Shown one piece after another: positions 1 to 10,951 of a stretch of 64,000 nucleotides of DNA (positions are counted from its first letter, which is position 1; the number at the start of each line of letters is the position of its first letter). The stretch is from Microbaculum marinum (GTDB lineage Bacteria; Pseudomonadota; Alphaproteobacteria; Rhizobiales; Tepidamorphaceae): NCBI RefSeq assembly GCF_042646165.1, contig NZ_JBHRTC010000009.1. One strand, given 5' to 3'. The translations under genes and the position numbers were made by a program. A model generated the notes under the pieces. It worked only from the letters and a program-made list of their open reading frames with translations, did not search any database and was not told where the DNA came from.

Positions 1-1056
1 GCCGAGGATCTCGCCCGCGATCGGGCCAAGCGCCTGTTCGGCTGCGACTTCGCCAACGTCCAGCCCCATTCCGGCTCGCAGGCCAACCAGGCGGTCTTCA
101 TGGCGCTCGCCAGGCCGGGCGACACCATCCTCGGACTGAGCCTGTCGGCGGGCGGCCACCTGACCCACGGCTCGCCGGTCAACATGTCCGGCAAGTGGTT
201 CGACGCACAGCATTATTCGGTCGACAGGCAGACCCACCAGATCGACATGGCCGAGGTGGCGAGGCTCGCCGAGGAGCACAGGCCGAAGATCATCATCGCC
301 GGCGGCTCCGCCTATCCGCGCATCCTCGATTTCGCGAAGTTCCGCGAGATCGCCGACTCCGTCGGCGCGCACCTGATGGTCGACATGGCCCATTTCGCCG
401 GCCTGGTCGCGGCCGGCGTCCATCCCAGCCCGTTTCCGCACGCCCATGTCGTCACCACGACGACCCACAAGACGCTGCGCGGCCCGCGCGGCGGCATGGT
501 GCTGACCAATGACCCGGAGATTGCCAAGAAGGTGAATTCCGCCGTGTTTCCGGGACTCCAGGGCGGCCCGCTGATGCATGTGATCGCCGCCAAGGCGGTC
601 GCCTTCGGCGAGGCGCTGCGGCCGGAGTTCAAGCTCTATGCCCGGCAGATCGTAGACAACGCCAAGGCGCTCGCCGAACACCTCGACGGTGCCGGCCTCG
701 ACATCGTATCCGGCGGCACCGACACGCATCTGATGCTGGTCGACCTCAGGCCGATGAACCTGACCGGCAAGGCCGCCGAAGAGTCGCTCGGCCGCGCCCA
801 CATCACCTGCAACAAGAACGGCATCCCGTTCGATCCGGAGAAGCCGATGATCACCTCCGGCGTCCGTCTCGGCAGTCCCGCCGGCACCACGCGCGGATTC
901 GGTGTTTCCGAATTCCGGGAAATCGGTGCAATGATCGTCGAGGTTCTGGAAGGGCTGCGCGCCGCCAACAGCGAAGACGGCAACGCTGCGGTGGAAGCCG
1001 CCGTGCGGGCCCGGGCGCAGGAGCTGTGCCGGCGCTTCCCGATCTACGATAACTAG
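1..1056 (+). CDS. glyA: Serine hydroxymethyltransferase, 5'-truncated by the window edge
   Basis: PLP enzyme that interconverts serine and glycine and charges tetrahydrofolate with a one-carbon unit in the cytosol. The frame is open from base 1, so about 80 N-terminal residues of a normal enzyme of about 430 lie outside the window. The sequence begins just before the HSGSQAN motif that binds the substrate and PLP phosphate. The PLP lysine is in TTTTHKTLRGPRGG (Lys codon at 469-471), and a GxRxGxPAxTTRG block lies near the C-terminus. nrdR follows after 30 bases on the same strand, so glyA is probably the head of, or early in, the nrdR-rib-nusB-thiL operon. Identity is very secure; only the true start is unknown. 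Confidence 0.97.
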   Translation, partial: AEDLARDRAKRLFGCDFANVQPHSGSQANQAVFMALARPGDTILGLSLSAGGHLTHGSPVNMSGKWFDAQHYSVDRQTHQIDMAEVARLAEEHRPKIIIAGGSAYPRILDFAKFREIADSVGAHLMVDMAHFAGLVAAGVHPSPFPHAHVVTTTTHKTLRGPRGGMVLTNDPEIAKKVNSAVFPGLQGGPLMHVIAAKAVAFGEALRPEFKLYARQIVDNAKALAEHLDGAGLDIVSGGTDTHLMLVDLRPMNLTGKAAEESLGRAHITCNKNGIPFDPEKPMITSGVRLGSPAGTTRGFGVSEFREIGAMIVEVLEGLRAANSEDGNAAVEAAVRARAQELCRRFPIYDN

Positions 1057-1086
1057 CCGATACGAGGCGGAGGCCGGAGAGAAGGT

Positions 1087-1575
1087 ATGCGCTGTCCCTA
1101 TTGCGGCAGCCTGGCGACCCAGGTGAAGGACTCGCGGCCGACCGAGGACAGCGCCGCCATCCGGCGGCGGCGCGTCTGTCCCGATTGCGGCGGCCGCTTC
1201 ACCACCTTCGAAAGGATCCAGCTGCGCGAACTCACGGTCATCAAGAAGTCCGGCAGGCGGGTTCCCTTCGACCGCGACAAGCTTGCCCGCTCGATCCAGG
1301 TCGCATTGCGCAAGCGCCCCGTCGAGGCCGACCGGATAGAGCGCCTGATCAGCGGCATCGTGCGCCGGCTGGAGAGCATGGGCGAGAGCGAGGTGCCCTC
1401 CGATACCGTCGGCCGGCTGGTCATGGAGGGCCTGCGGACGCTCGACGACGTGGCCTATGTCCGCTTCGCCTCGGTCTATCGAAACTTCAGGGAAGCCAAG
1501 GACTTCGAGGAGTTTCTTGATTCTCTGTCCGGACATGCCCATGACGAGATCATCGAGGACGATTCGGCGGCCTGA
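1087..1575 (+). CDS. nrdR: Transcriptional repressor NrdR
   Basis: ATP/dATP-sensing repressor of ribonucleotide reductase genes. The 162-residue protein has the family layout: an N-terminal zinc ribbon with Cys3, Cys6, Cys31 and Cys34 (CPYC and CPDC), a basic RRRR stretch just before the second cysteine pair, and then an ATP-cone domain from about residue 48 to 138. Length is normal. It sits between glyA and ribD, a placement common in alphaproteobacteria, 30 bases after glyA and 18 bases before ribD, so it is probably cotranscribed. No NrdR box was looked for beyond this region, and no ribonucleotide reductase gene is present here. Confidence 0.97.
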   Translation: MRCPYCGSLATQVKDSRPTEDSAAIRRRRVCPDCGGRFTTFERIQLRELTVIKKSGRRVPFDRDKLARSIQVALRKRPVEADRIERLISGIVRRLESMGESEVPSDTVGRLVMEGLRTLDDVAYVRFASVYRNFREAKDFEEFLDSLSGHAHDEIIEDDSAA

Positions 1576-1593
1576 GCCGCGCCGGCGAGGCTG

Positions 1594-2724
1594 ATGTCCG
1601 GCCCGGTTTCCGCCGAAACCGATGCCCGGTTCATGGCCGCGGCGATCCGGCTCGGCACCAGGGAGCTTGGCCGCACGTGGCCGAACCCGGCGGTCGGTGC
1701 CCTGATCGTGCGCGACGACGGAGCCGGTCCGCTGGTCGTCGGACGCGGCTGGACCGATGTCGGCGGCCGCCCGCACGCGGAGACGATGGCGCTGGCCGAA
1801 GCCGCAGCGCGGGCGCGCGGCGCCACCTGCTACGTGTCGCTCGAGCCCTGCTCGCATCACGGCAGGACGCCGCCCTGCGCCGACGCCCTGGTGGCGGCCG
1901 GCGTCGCCCGCGTCGTGTCCGCGCTCGAGGATCCCAATCCGCTGGTCGGCGGGCGCGGCCATGCGCGGCTGCGCTCGGCCGGCATCGAGGTCGATGTCGG
2001 CTGCTGCGCCGATCTCGCCTTCGCCGTCAATGCGGGCCACATGACCCGTGTCCGCGACAACCGGCCCTGGGTGACGCTGAAGCTGGCCGTCAGCCGTGAC
2101 GGCATGATCGCCGGACCAGGCGGCGCCCCCGTCGCCATCACCGGCCCCCGCGCCCGCGCCGCCGCTCACATGCTGCGCGCCGTGAACGATGCGATCCTGG
2201 TCGGGATCGGCACGGTGCTGGCGGACGATCCTCAACTGACCTGCCGGCTGCCCGGAATGGCGGACCGGTCGCCGGTCCGGGTGGTGCTCGACGGGCGACT
2301 GCGGATGCCGCCGCAGGCCCGCATGCTCGCGGGCACCGACCGGACGCCGGTCTGGCTGATTTGCGGGGCGACCGCGCAAGGCCGCCAGCCACTCCTCGAC
2401 AAGGGCGCCGCGATCCTGGCGGTCCCGGCGGGCGCTGACGGCCGCATCGGCATGCGCTCCGCGCTCGAGACGCTGGTGGGGCAGGGCATCACCCGCGTGC
2501 TCGTCGAGGGCGGGGCGGAGGTCGCGGCAAGCCTTGTCGCGGACGACCTCGTCGACGAGGCGGTGATCTTCAACGGCGCCGTGGAGATCGGGCCGCATGG
2601 CATCCCTGCGGGATCGGGACTTGCCGCAGTCGTCTCGGGCGGGGCATACAGGCGCGTCGACGGTGCCGTGTTTGGCGCCGAACCTGGAAGCGACACCATG
2701 TCCACCTACTTGCGGACGCGATAG
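1594..2724 (+). CDS. ribD: Bifunctional diaminohydroxyphosphoribosylaminopyrimidine deaminase / 5-amino-6-(5-phosphoribosylamino)uracil reductase
   Basis: Carries out the second and third steps of riboflavin synthesis. The N-terminal half (about residues 10-150) is a cytidine-deaminase fold with the zinc ligands His61 (HAE motif with catalytic Glu63), Cys86 and Cys95 in PCSHHGRTPPC. The C-terminal half (about 155-370) is a dihydrofolate-reductase-like reductase domain ending in the conserved LVEGGAEV segment. At 376 residues it is a full-length fusion. ribC follows 18 bases downstream and the run continues to ribH and nusB. No FMN riboswitch fits in the short gap from nrdR, so the genes appear to depend on the upstream promoter. 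Confidence 0.96.
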   Translation: MSGPVSAETDARFMAAAIRLGTRELGRTWPNPAVGALIVRDDGAGPLVVGRGWTDVGGRPHAETMALAEAAARARGATCYVSLEPCSHHGRTPPCADALVAAGVARVVSALEDPNPLVGGRGHARLRSAGIEVDVGCCADLAFAVNAGHMTRVRDNRPWVTLKLAVSRDGMIAGPGGAPVAITGPRARAAAHMLRAVNDAILVGIGTVLADDPQLTCRLPGMADRSPVRVVLDGRLRMPPQARMLAGTDRTPVWLICGATAQGRQPLLDKGAAILAVPAGADGRIGMRSALETLVGQGITRVLVEGGAEVAASLVADDLVDEAVIFNGAVEIGPHGIPAGSGLAAVVSGGAYRRVDGAVFGAEPGSDTMSTYLRTR

Positions 2725-2742
2725 GCCTGCATCGGGTTTCTG

Positions 2743-3351
2743 ATGTTTACCGGCATAGTCACCGATATTGGCGAGGTGGTCTCGCGCGAGGACGGCGACG
2801 GCGTCAGCCGCTTCGCCATCGCCTGTGCCTATCCCGCCGACTCGATCGCGCTCGGTGCCTCGATCGCCTGCTGCGGCCCCTGTCTGACCGCGACCTCCAT
2901 CCGTACCGACGGCAACCGGACGGTTTTCACCGTCGATGTGTCCGGCGAAACGCTGGATCGCACCACCGCGGGCGCCTGGAAGCCGGGCACGCGCATCAAT
3001 CTGGAGCGGTCGCTGAGGCAGGGCGACGAACTCGGCGGCCACGTCGTCACCGGCCACATCGACGGCGTCGCAACGATCGTGGCGCGCGACGAGGAGGGGG
3101 AGGCCGTCCGCTTCACCTTCGACGTGCCGGCGCCGCTTCATCGGTTCATCGCCGAGAAGGGCTCCGTCTGCCTCGACGGAACGTCGCTGACCGTCAACGG
3201 CGTTGCGGAAAACCGCTTCTGGGTGACGCTCATTCCCCATACCCTGCAGGTCACCACCTGGGGCGACCGGCAGGCCGGTGATCCGGTCAATATCGAAGTC
3301 GACCTGATGGCGCGCTATGTCGCCCGGTTGAAGGAAACGGAACACACATGA
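2743..3351 (+). CDS. ribC: Riboflavin synthase alpha chain
   Basis: Dismutates two 6,7-dimethyl-8-ribityllumazine molecules into riboflavin and the pyrimidine precursor. The 202-residue protein has the internal duplication of two lumazine-binding barrels typical of this enzyme. It starts with the hallmark MFTGIV, and the second repeat contains GHVVTGHIDG and later SLTVNGV. The C-terminal helix that drives trimerisation is present. The stop overlaps the ribH start by four bases, so translation is probably coupled. The E. coli enzyme is called RibC or RibE in different sources. Identity is secure. Confidence 0.95.
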   Translation: MFTGIVTDIGEVVSREDGDGVSRFAIACAYPADSIALGASIACCGPCLTATSIRTDGNRTVFTVDVSGETLDRTTAGAWKPGTRINLERSLRQGDELGGHVVTGHIDGVATIVARDEEGEAVRFTFDVPAPLHRFIAEKGSVCLDGTSLTVNGVAENRFWVTLIPHTLQVTTWGDRQAGDPVNIEVDLMARYVARLKETEHT

Positions 3352-3812
3352 CCCACGACGGCCCGCGCATCCTGATCATCGAGGCGGTTTTCTATCCCGA
3401 CATTGCCGAGGCGCTGCGCAGCGGCGCGATGGCCGCGCTGGAGGAGGCGGACGCCCATGTCGAGCGCATCTGGGTGCCTGGCGTGCTGGAGATCCCGGCC
3501 GCCCTGGCGATGGCGGTGGGCGCCGGCAATCGCTACGCGCCGGCCGCGTTCGACGGCTACGTGCTGCTCGGCTGCGTCATCCGCGGCGAAACCAGCCACT
3601 ACGATATCGTCGCCGGTGAATCCGCGCGCGCCGTGATGGATCTCGCCGTGGAGCACGAACTGGCGCTGGGCAACGGCATCCTGACCGTCGAGAACGCCCA
3701 GCAGGCCAACGTGCGCGCCTCCCGGGACGGCCGCGACAAGGGTGGCTTCGCCGCGCGTGCGGCCCTCGCCATGATCGGCGTCAGGCGCAGTCTGCGCGGC
3801 GAGAAACGATGA
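3348..3812 (+). CDS. ribH: 6,7-dimethyl-8-ribityllumazine synthase
   Basis: Condenses the aminopyrimidine with 3,4-dihydroxy-2-butanone 4-phosphate to form lumazine, the substrate of the preceding riboflavin synthase. The 154-residue single-domain protein contains the conserved VPGVLEIPAAL segment, GCVIRGETSHYD (phosphate and catalytic region) and NGILTVEN near the C-terminus. The length is typical. It overlaps ribC at the start and nusB at the end by four bases each, the usual tight ribH-nusB pairing. The butanone-phosphate branch gene ribBA is not in this window. Confidence 0.96.
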   Translation: MTHDGPRILIIEAVFYPDIAEALRSGAMAALEEADAHVERIWVPGVLEIPAALAMAVGAGNRYAPAAFDGYVLLGCVIRGETSHYDIVAGESARAVMDLAVEHELALGNGILTVENAQQANVRASRDGRDKGGFAARAALAMIGVRRSLRGEKR

Positions 3813-4306
3813 CCGACGATCGCGCCCGGAAGCCGGCGAAGGCCAACAAGCGCGGCGCGGCGCGTCTGGCCGCGGTGCAGGCCCTGTACCAGATGGACGT
3901 GGCCGGCAGCGACCTCGACACCACGCTCGGCGAGTTCGAGAGCCATCGCCTCGGCAAGGATCTGGAAGGCGACACGCTGATTGGCGCCGACGTCCGCTTC
4001 TTCCGCGAACTCGTGACCGGCGTCGTGACCATCCAGGCGCGCGTCGACCGCGAGATCGACGAGACGCTGGAGCGCACCTGGCCGCTGAAGCGGATCGATC
4101 TCACCTTGCGGGCGCTGCTGCGGGCAGGCGTCTACGAGATGATCGAGCGCCGCGACGTCCCGCCGAGAGTGGTGATCACCGAGTATGTCGACATCGCCCG
4201 GGCCTTCTTCGAGGACGGCGAGGAGCCCGGGATCGCCAACGCCATCCTCGACAACCTCGCGCGCAGGATGCGGCAGACGGAACTGTCCGGAAGCCGAGAG
4301 GGATGA
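3809..4306 (+). CDS. nusB: Transcription antitermination factor NusB
   Basis: RNA-binding, all-helical factor that joins NusE/S10 on boxA to keep RNA polymerase processive through rRNA operons. The protein has 165 residues with a short basic N-terminal extension (KPAKANKRGAARLAAVQALYQMD) leading into the NusB fold. The end has the family's EYVDIARAFF and ANAILDNLAR segments. Four-base overlaps join it to ribH upstream and thiL downstream, so it is translationally coupled inside the riboflavin operon. Identity rests on both sequence and the ribH-nusB-thiL context. Confidence 0.95.
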   Translation: MTDDRARKPAKANKRGAARLAAVQALYQMDVAGSDLDTTLGEFESHRLGKDLEGDTLIGADVRFFRELVTGVVTIQARVDREIDETLERTWPLKRIDLTLRALLRAGVYEMIERRDVPPRVVITEYVDIARAFFEDGEEPGIANAILDNLARRMRQTELSGSREG

Positions 4307-5322
4307 GTGCGGACGGTGCCTCGATCCGCGACGAGCACGGCCTGATAGAGACCTATTTCAGGCCGCTCGCTGTGGCGCCGGGCGCCTTTCGGCTCACCGA
4401 CGACGCTGCAGCCTACACGCCGCCGGCGGGAAGCGACCTGGTTCTGACCAAGGACGGGATCGCCGAGGCAATTCATTTCCTGCCCGGCGAAGCTGCGGAA
4501 ACCATCGCGCGCAAGGCGTTGCGGGTCAATCTGTCCGACCTTGCCGCCAAGGGCGCCCGTCCGGTCGGATATCTGGTGCTCCTCGGGCTTGGCGAGGACT
4601 GGACGGAAGAATGGATCGCCGGCTTCGCCGCCGGGCTGGCGGCCGACCAGGCCGAATACGGCGCCACGCTCTACGGCGGCGACACGATCCGCTCAAACGG
4701 TCTTCTCGTCTCGATAACCGCGTTCGGCATCGTCGCCACCGGCACGATGGTGCGCCGCAGCCGTGCCCGGCCCGGCGACCGCGTCTTCGTCACCGGAACC
4801 ATCGGCGACGGCGCGCTTGGTTTGCTTGCGGCGAGGGATGACGAGCGGGTGAGGGGGCTGTCGGACGAGGCGCGCGCGCATCTCCTCGACAGGTACAGAC
4901 TTCCGCGCCCCCGCGTTGAGCTGGCGCCCGTGCTGTCGCAGTACGCGACGGCCGCGCTCGACGTGTCCGACGGGCTGGCGGGCGATCTCGACAAGCTGTG
5001 TGCGGCCTCCGGCGTGTCTGCCCGCATCGCCGTCGAAGACGTGCCGCTGTCCCCGGCGGCCCGCCAGGCCGTCGACGCCGATCCGGGCCTGGCGATGTTG
5101 TGCCTGTGCGGCGGTGACGACTATGAGATCGTCTGCACGGTTCCGCCGGACAGGGCTCGCGACTTCCGGGTTTCCGCAGGTTCGGCCGGGACGCCCGTTG
5201 CCGAGATCGGCGTGATCGAGGACGGCGGCTCCGAGGCAACCTTCCTGGATGCCCGGGGTCGTCCCGTCCATTTCGGCGAACGGTCGTTCAGCCATGTCCG
5301 GAGCACATATTCGCCAGACTGA
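4303..5322 (+). CDS. thiL: Thiamine-phosphate kinase
   Basis: Phosphorylates thiamine monophosphate to thiamine pyrophosphate. The 339-residue PurM/ThiL-like protein shows LTDDAAAYTPPAGSDLVLTKDG near the N-terminus (metal and ATP region), VNLSDLAAKGARP, GGDT, the internal DVSDGLAGDL motif and GGDDYE near the C-terminus. The start overlaps the nusB stop by four bases. It is probably the last gene of the glyA/nrdR-rib-nusB operon, because the next gene begins after a 73-base gap with weak translation signals. Confidence 0.95.
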   Translation: MSADGASIRDEHGLIETYFRPLAVAPGAFRLTDDAAAYTPPAGSDLVLTKDGIAEAIHFLPGEAAETIARKALRVNLSDLAAKGARPVGYLVLLGLGEDWTEEWIAGFAAGLAADQAEYGATLYGGDTIRSNGLLVSITAFGIVATGTMVRRSRARPGDRVFVTGTIGDGALGLLAARDDERVRGLSDEARAHLLDRYRLPRPRVELAPVLSQYATAALDVSDGLAGDLDKLCAASGVSARIAVEDVPLSPAARQAVDADPGLAMLCLCGGDDYEIVCTVPPDRARDFRVSAGSAGTPVAEIGVIEDGGSEATFLDARGRPVHFGERSFSHVRSTYSPD

Positions 5323-5395
5323 ATAGCCCGTTGACGATCCGCCTTTGGCATGCGGTTGTGCACGCCCGATCCGTGGACCCGAGTCGTGTGAACCG

Positions 5396-6613
5396 ATGAC
5401 CGGCGCGACCATTGCCGAAGGTTATGACGATCGCGCAGCGCGCCGGAACGCGCTCGTGCTCGCGGCCGCCCAGGCCGTCGGGGCGTCGTCGGCGCCGATC
5501 GTCATCTCGATGGGCGGCCTTGCCGGGTTCTATCTGCTCGGCGACAACAAGCTGCTGGCCACCCTGCCGATCACCACCTTCGTTCTGGGAGTTGCGGCAG
5601 GGTCGTTTCCCGCGGCGTTGCTCATGCAGCGGATCGGCCGGCGCGCCGGCTTCCAGCTCGGCGCACTGGCTCCGATGATAGGCGGCGCGCTCGCGGCCTA
5701 TGCGATCGTTATCGGAAGCTTCTGGCTGCTCTGCCTCGGCACGGCCTTCACCGGGCTCGGCAATTCCTTCGTCCAGCAATACCGGTTCGCCGCGGCCGAC
5801 ACGGCCAGTGCCGACTTCCGGCCCAAGGCGATTTCGTGGGTGCTGATCGGCGGCGTGATCACGGGTGTCATCGGCCCGCAGATCGTCATCTTCACCAAGG
5901 ATTCGCTGGATCCGATTCCCTTCGCGGGGGCATTCCTCGCGCAGATCGTGCTGGCGGCCGCGCTGATCTTCGTCCTGTCCTTCCTTCGGATTCCGAGGCC
6001 CGCGGTGGTCCGCGCGGGGCACGGGGGGCGCCCGCTGAAGGAAATCGCGACGCAGACCCGCTTCGTCGTGGCGGTGATCTGCGCCATCGCCAGCTATGGC
6101 CTGATGAGCCTGGTGATGACCGCCACGCCGCTCGCCATGGTCGCCTGCGACCACAGTCAGACCGACGCCACGCTCGGCATCCAGTGGCACGTCATCGCGA
6201 TGTTCGCCCCGAGTTTCTTCACCGGCTCGCTCATCGCCCGGTTTGGCTGCGAGCGGATCATCGCGCTCGGCCTCATGCTGTTGGCCGGTTGCGGTGTCGT
6301 CGCGATAGCCGGCCTGTCGCTGGCGCATTTCTGGGGCGCCCTGATTCTGCTCGGCATCGGCTGGAACTTCGGATTCATCGGCGCCACGACGATGCTGACG
6401 GAGACCTATCGGCCCGAGGAGCGTTCGCGCGTGCAGGGCCTCAACGACTTCCTGGTGTTCGGTTTTCAGGCACTGGCCACGCTGATGTCGGGGGCGATGC
6501 TGAACGCGTTCGGCTGGGAAGCCGTGAACATCGTCATATTTCCGGTCGTGGTGATGTGCTTTGCCCTGTTGATCTGGCTCTGGCTGTTCGGCGGGCGCGA
6601 AACGGCCTCCTGA
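5396..6613 (+). CDS. MFS transporter, 12-TM family, substrate unknown
   Basis: Predicted inner-membrane major facilitator protein of 405 residues with about twelve hydrophobic segments and an MFS-like QRIGRRAGFQ loop between the second and third segments. The reading frame is open upstream to a TTG, but I chose the ATG giving MTGATIAEGYDD because the extra upstream residues look non-conserved. The ribosome-binding site is weak in either case. The second half contains TETYRPEERSRVQG, similar to a signature of MFS proteins near the loop before the last segments. The substrate cannot be inferred from sequence, and the neighbours (thiL, hppA) are housekeeping genes that give no clue. Confidence 0.85.
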   Translation: MTGATIAEGYDDRAARRNALVLAAAQAVGASSAPIVISMGGLAGFYLLGDNKLLATLPITTFVLGVAAGSFPAALLMQRIGRRAGFQLGALAPMIGGALAAYAIVIGSFWLLCLGTAFTGLGNSFVQQYRFAAADTASADFRPKAISWVLIGGVITGVIGPQIVIFTKDSLDPIPFAGAFLAQIVLAAALIFVLSFLRIPRPAVVRAGHGGRPLKEIATQTRFVVAVICAIASYGLMSLVMTATPLAMVACDHSQTDATLGIQWHVIAMFAPSFFTGSLIARFGCERIIALGLMLLAGCGVVAIAGLSLAHFWGALILLGIGWNFGFIGATTMLTETYRPEERSRVQGLNDFLVFGFQALATLMSGAMLNAFGWEAVNIVIFPVVVMCFALLIWLWLFGGRETAS

Positions 6614-6800
6614 CCCGGCCGCCCCGGCGGACTCGCCATCGCCCTTCGGCTTGGTTGCTTATTGCCCGCTTTTCTGGCAAAGGTCCGCCCGACCTTCGGT
6701 CAGCTGCGGCGGGGGCGCCAGCCGGAATGGGTAAGCTGTTGGGCCGGTCATCCCCGTCCGTCCGAAATCGTAGAAAATCAGACAAACAGGATTGAACCCC

Positions 6801-8921
<2,121 letters not shown>

Positions 8922-8942
8922 CGCACCGCGTCGTCACGCACG

Positions 8943-8976
8943 AGGCCCCGCGGAGGCGACTCCGCGGGGCCTTTTT
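8943..8976 (+). terminator. Rho-independent terminator of hppA
   Basis: A perfect 13-bp GC-rich stem (8943-8955 pairing with 8960-8972) with a four-base GCGA loop runs directly into a T tract. It lies 21 bases past the hppA stop. The opposite strand has no comparable T run, so it mainly serves hppA; bamE converges from the other side. Confidence 0.9.
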
Positions 8977-9064
8977 CATTCCCGGCGTCGGATATCGATC
9001 GGGCCGCGCGGGACCGCGCCGCCTCAGGCGGCACGGGCCGGCAACCCGGAAGCCCCGCGGGCTA

Positions 9065-9559
9065 TCAGACGTTCTCGCCGACCGCGGAGGAGAAGATCTG
9101 GCGCAGCAGCGTCACTTCGGCACCGGTGGTTGGCGTCGTGCGGCTGATGTAGTCGAAGACCCTGCCGTCCTGCAGCCCGTAGTCGGCCAGTCGAGACACG
9201 CGCCTGTCGTCGTCGAAATAGATGGCGAGGATGCGCTGGTCGGTCACCTTCGGCGCCAGGAAGGCCGTCGTTTCGGTCGTCTGCGAGATGTAGTAGTAGA
9301 CCTCGTTGCCGAAGGTCGCCGTGGTCGACGGCGTCCCGAGCACATAGTCGACCTGTTCCTTGCTCGAGCCGACGGGAACCTGGTCGAGCTGGTCCTGCGA
9401 CACGATGTAACCGTGGCGCTGGACCTGCGTGATGCTGCTGCAGCCGGCGGCGGCAAGGGCGACACCGAGCCCCAGCGCAATGGCGACGCTGCGGGCCCCG
9501 CGGGAACCGGCGGGGAAGCGCTTGGTGGTCTTGGGTCGGATGGGGAGGGTGTGTCGCAT
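9065..9559 (-). CDS. bamE: Outer membrane protein assembly factor BamE (SmpA/OmlA lipoprotein)
   Basis: Small lipoprotein of the BAM complex that inserts beta-barrel proteins into the outer membrane. The 164-residue product begins MRHTLPIRP, has a hydrophobic signal ending in a lipobox (LAAAGC-SS), and then an SmpA/OmlA fold with YIVSQDQLDQVPVGSSKEQV and VLGTPS, the usual BamE landmarks. I chose the internal ATG because GAAGA sits just upstream; the longer frame would add 28 basic residues before the signal peptide. It is divergent from the bc1 chaperone gene, an arrangement I recall from other alphaproteobacteria. Confidence 0.93.
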   Translation of the reverse strand: MRHTLPIRPKTTKRFPAGSRGARSVAIALGLGVALAAAGCSSITQVQRHGYIVSQDQLDQVPVGSSKEQVDYVLGTPSTTATFGNEVYYYISQTTETTAFLAPKVTDQRILAIYFDDDRRVSRLADYGLQDGRVFDYISRTTPTTGAEVTLLRQIFSSAVGENV

Positions 9560-9691
9560 CGTCTTCTTGTTCCGAGGGCCGCGTCCGTACAAATTCCAAC
9601 GGCGGGGGTTTGACCTAGCTGGCTGCTTCGTGGAATGCAACATAGCGGCAGAACATTGGTACCTGGGCGGCGACGCCGGAAACAGCCTGAA

Positions 9692-10267
9692 ATGCTACGC
9701 AGATTTTTCAAACGCTTCCAGTCGGACGACCGCGCGAATGTCCTCTACGGGCAAATCGTGGCGCAGGCTAGGCAGCCGGCCTTCTATGCCGAACTGGGCG
9801 TTCCGGATACTCCCGAAGGTCGTTTCGACATGATCGTGCTGCATGTCGTTCTGGTGATGCGCCGCCTGCGCGGCGAGGATGCCCGCGGCCGGGCGCTGGC
9901 ACAGGCCCTGTTCGACGCGTTCATGGCCGACATGGACCGCAACCTGCGTGAAATGGGCACCGGCGATCTGTCCGTGCCCCGGCGGGTCAGGGGGATGGCC
10001 GAGGCGTTCTACGGACGCGCCGGCGTGTACGATTCCGCCATCGACGCAAACAGCGCCGAGGGCCTTCAGGCCGCATTGGAACGCAACCTGTTCGCCGGCC
10101 GTTCGGGTGAGCGGGTTGCCGATCAGGCTGACATCGACGCGATGGCATCCTACGTACTGCTGTGCGGCGAAGCGCTGGCGGCAACTGCGGGGAGCGACGT
10201 GATGGCCGCGATCCTGACCTGGCCGGCCGTGCCGTCGCGTATGGAAACCGCGACTGGAGAAGGGTGA
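9692..10267 (+). CDS. Ubiquinol-cytochrome c chaperone family protein (CBP3-like)
   Basis: 191-residue soluble protein of the family related to mitochondrial Cbp3/UQCC1, which helps assemble the cytochrome bc1 complex. Recognisable features are the early YGQIVAQARQPAFYAELGVPDTPEGRFDMI segment (seen in pieces at residues 20-50), the following MRRLRGED, and FMADMDRNLREMGTGDLSVPRR, which is characteristic of the family. The start MLRRFFKRF is preferred over a longer frame beginning at 9635, whose added residues look random. The stop overlaps the start of the DUF177 gene (TGATG), so the two are coupled. Confidence 0.88.
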   Translation: MLRRFFKRFQSDDRANVLYGQIVAQARQPAFYAELGVPDTPEGRFDMIVLHVVLVMRRLRGEDARGRALAQALFDAFMADMDRNLREMGTGDLSVPRRVRGMAEAFYGRAGVYDSAIDANSAEGLQAALERNLFAGRSGERVADQADIDAMASYVLLCGEALAATAGSDVMAAILTWPAVPSRMETATGEG

Positions 10268-10800
10268 TGACCGCGCATCCGCTGAGCCGGATCGTCAGGC
10301 GGGACAACGTGCCTGCTGACGGCCTCGAGTTGGTGATCGAAGCCGATCCGCAGGAGCGAGAGACCCTCGCCCGCCTGTTCGATATCCCGGCCGTGCAAAG
10401 TCTGGAAGGGACGTTCCACGTCGCCCCGTGGCGGAGCCGTGGCCTGAAGGTGCAGGGGCACGTCGAGGCGAGGGTCGAGCAGACCTGCGTGGTGACGCTC
10501 GATCCGGTCGAGAACACGGTCAGCGAGGACGTCGAGGTCTATTTCGCGGCCGAAGGTGCCGCTGCCCGCGCCCCTCAGGCCGATGCCGCCGTCGAAGCCG
10601 AACGCGACATCGAGGAACTGGTCGGCGACCAGATCGATATCGGCGCGCTTGCCGCCGAGCATGTGGCCCTCGGACTCGATCCCTATCCCCGCAAGCCGGG
10701 GGTTGAGTTCGCCCCGGGCGAATTTGATGATGGCGAAGAAGAAGAGAAGGGGCCGTTCGCGGCCCTGTCGGCCCTGAAGGGGGCCCGTGAGGGAGAGTGA
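10267..10800 (+). CDS. DUF177/YceD-family protein
   Basis: 177-residue acidic protein of the DUF177 (YceD) family. In many bacteria this family is encoded beside rpmF and plsX and is linked to 23S rRNA or ribosome homeostasis. The conserved features are a central core with GHVEARVEQTCVVTLDPVE, where the single Cys lies in the family's conserved position, and an acidic C-terminal tail with NPYPRKPG-like DPYPRKPG. The start ATG overlaps the upstream TGA. plsX begins 151 bases later, without rpmF between them, as in other alphaproteobacteria. The exact molecular role is not settled by the sequence. Confidence 0.88.
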   Translation: MTAHPLSRIVRRDNVPADGLELVIEADPQERETLARLFDIPAVQSLEGTFHVAPWRSRGLKVQGHVEARVEQTCVVTLDPVENTVSEDVEVYFAAEGAAARAPQADAAVEAERDIEELVGDQIDIGALAAEHVALGLDPYPRKPGVEFAPGEFDDGEEEEKGPFAALSALKGAREGE

Positions 10801-10951
10801 TGCCGGTGCTGCCGATTGTTCACAAAGCCAGGACGCTGACAACAAAGCGGTTGTTTCGTACCGCAGGATCGCTATTGTCCCGGGGCCTTCTGCGCCGAGG
10901 GCTGCCGCTCCGGCAGTGGCCGGCAGTCTGGTCTTCGCCGCGCACAGCCTG

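Noticed and set aside
1057..1593. FMN riboswitch ahead of the riboflavin genes
   Set aside because: The gaps between glyA, nrdR and ribD are 30 and 18 bases, too short for the element.
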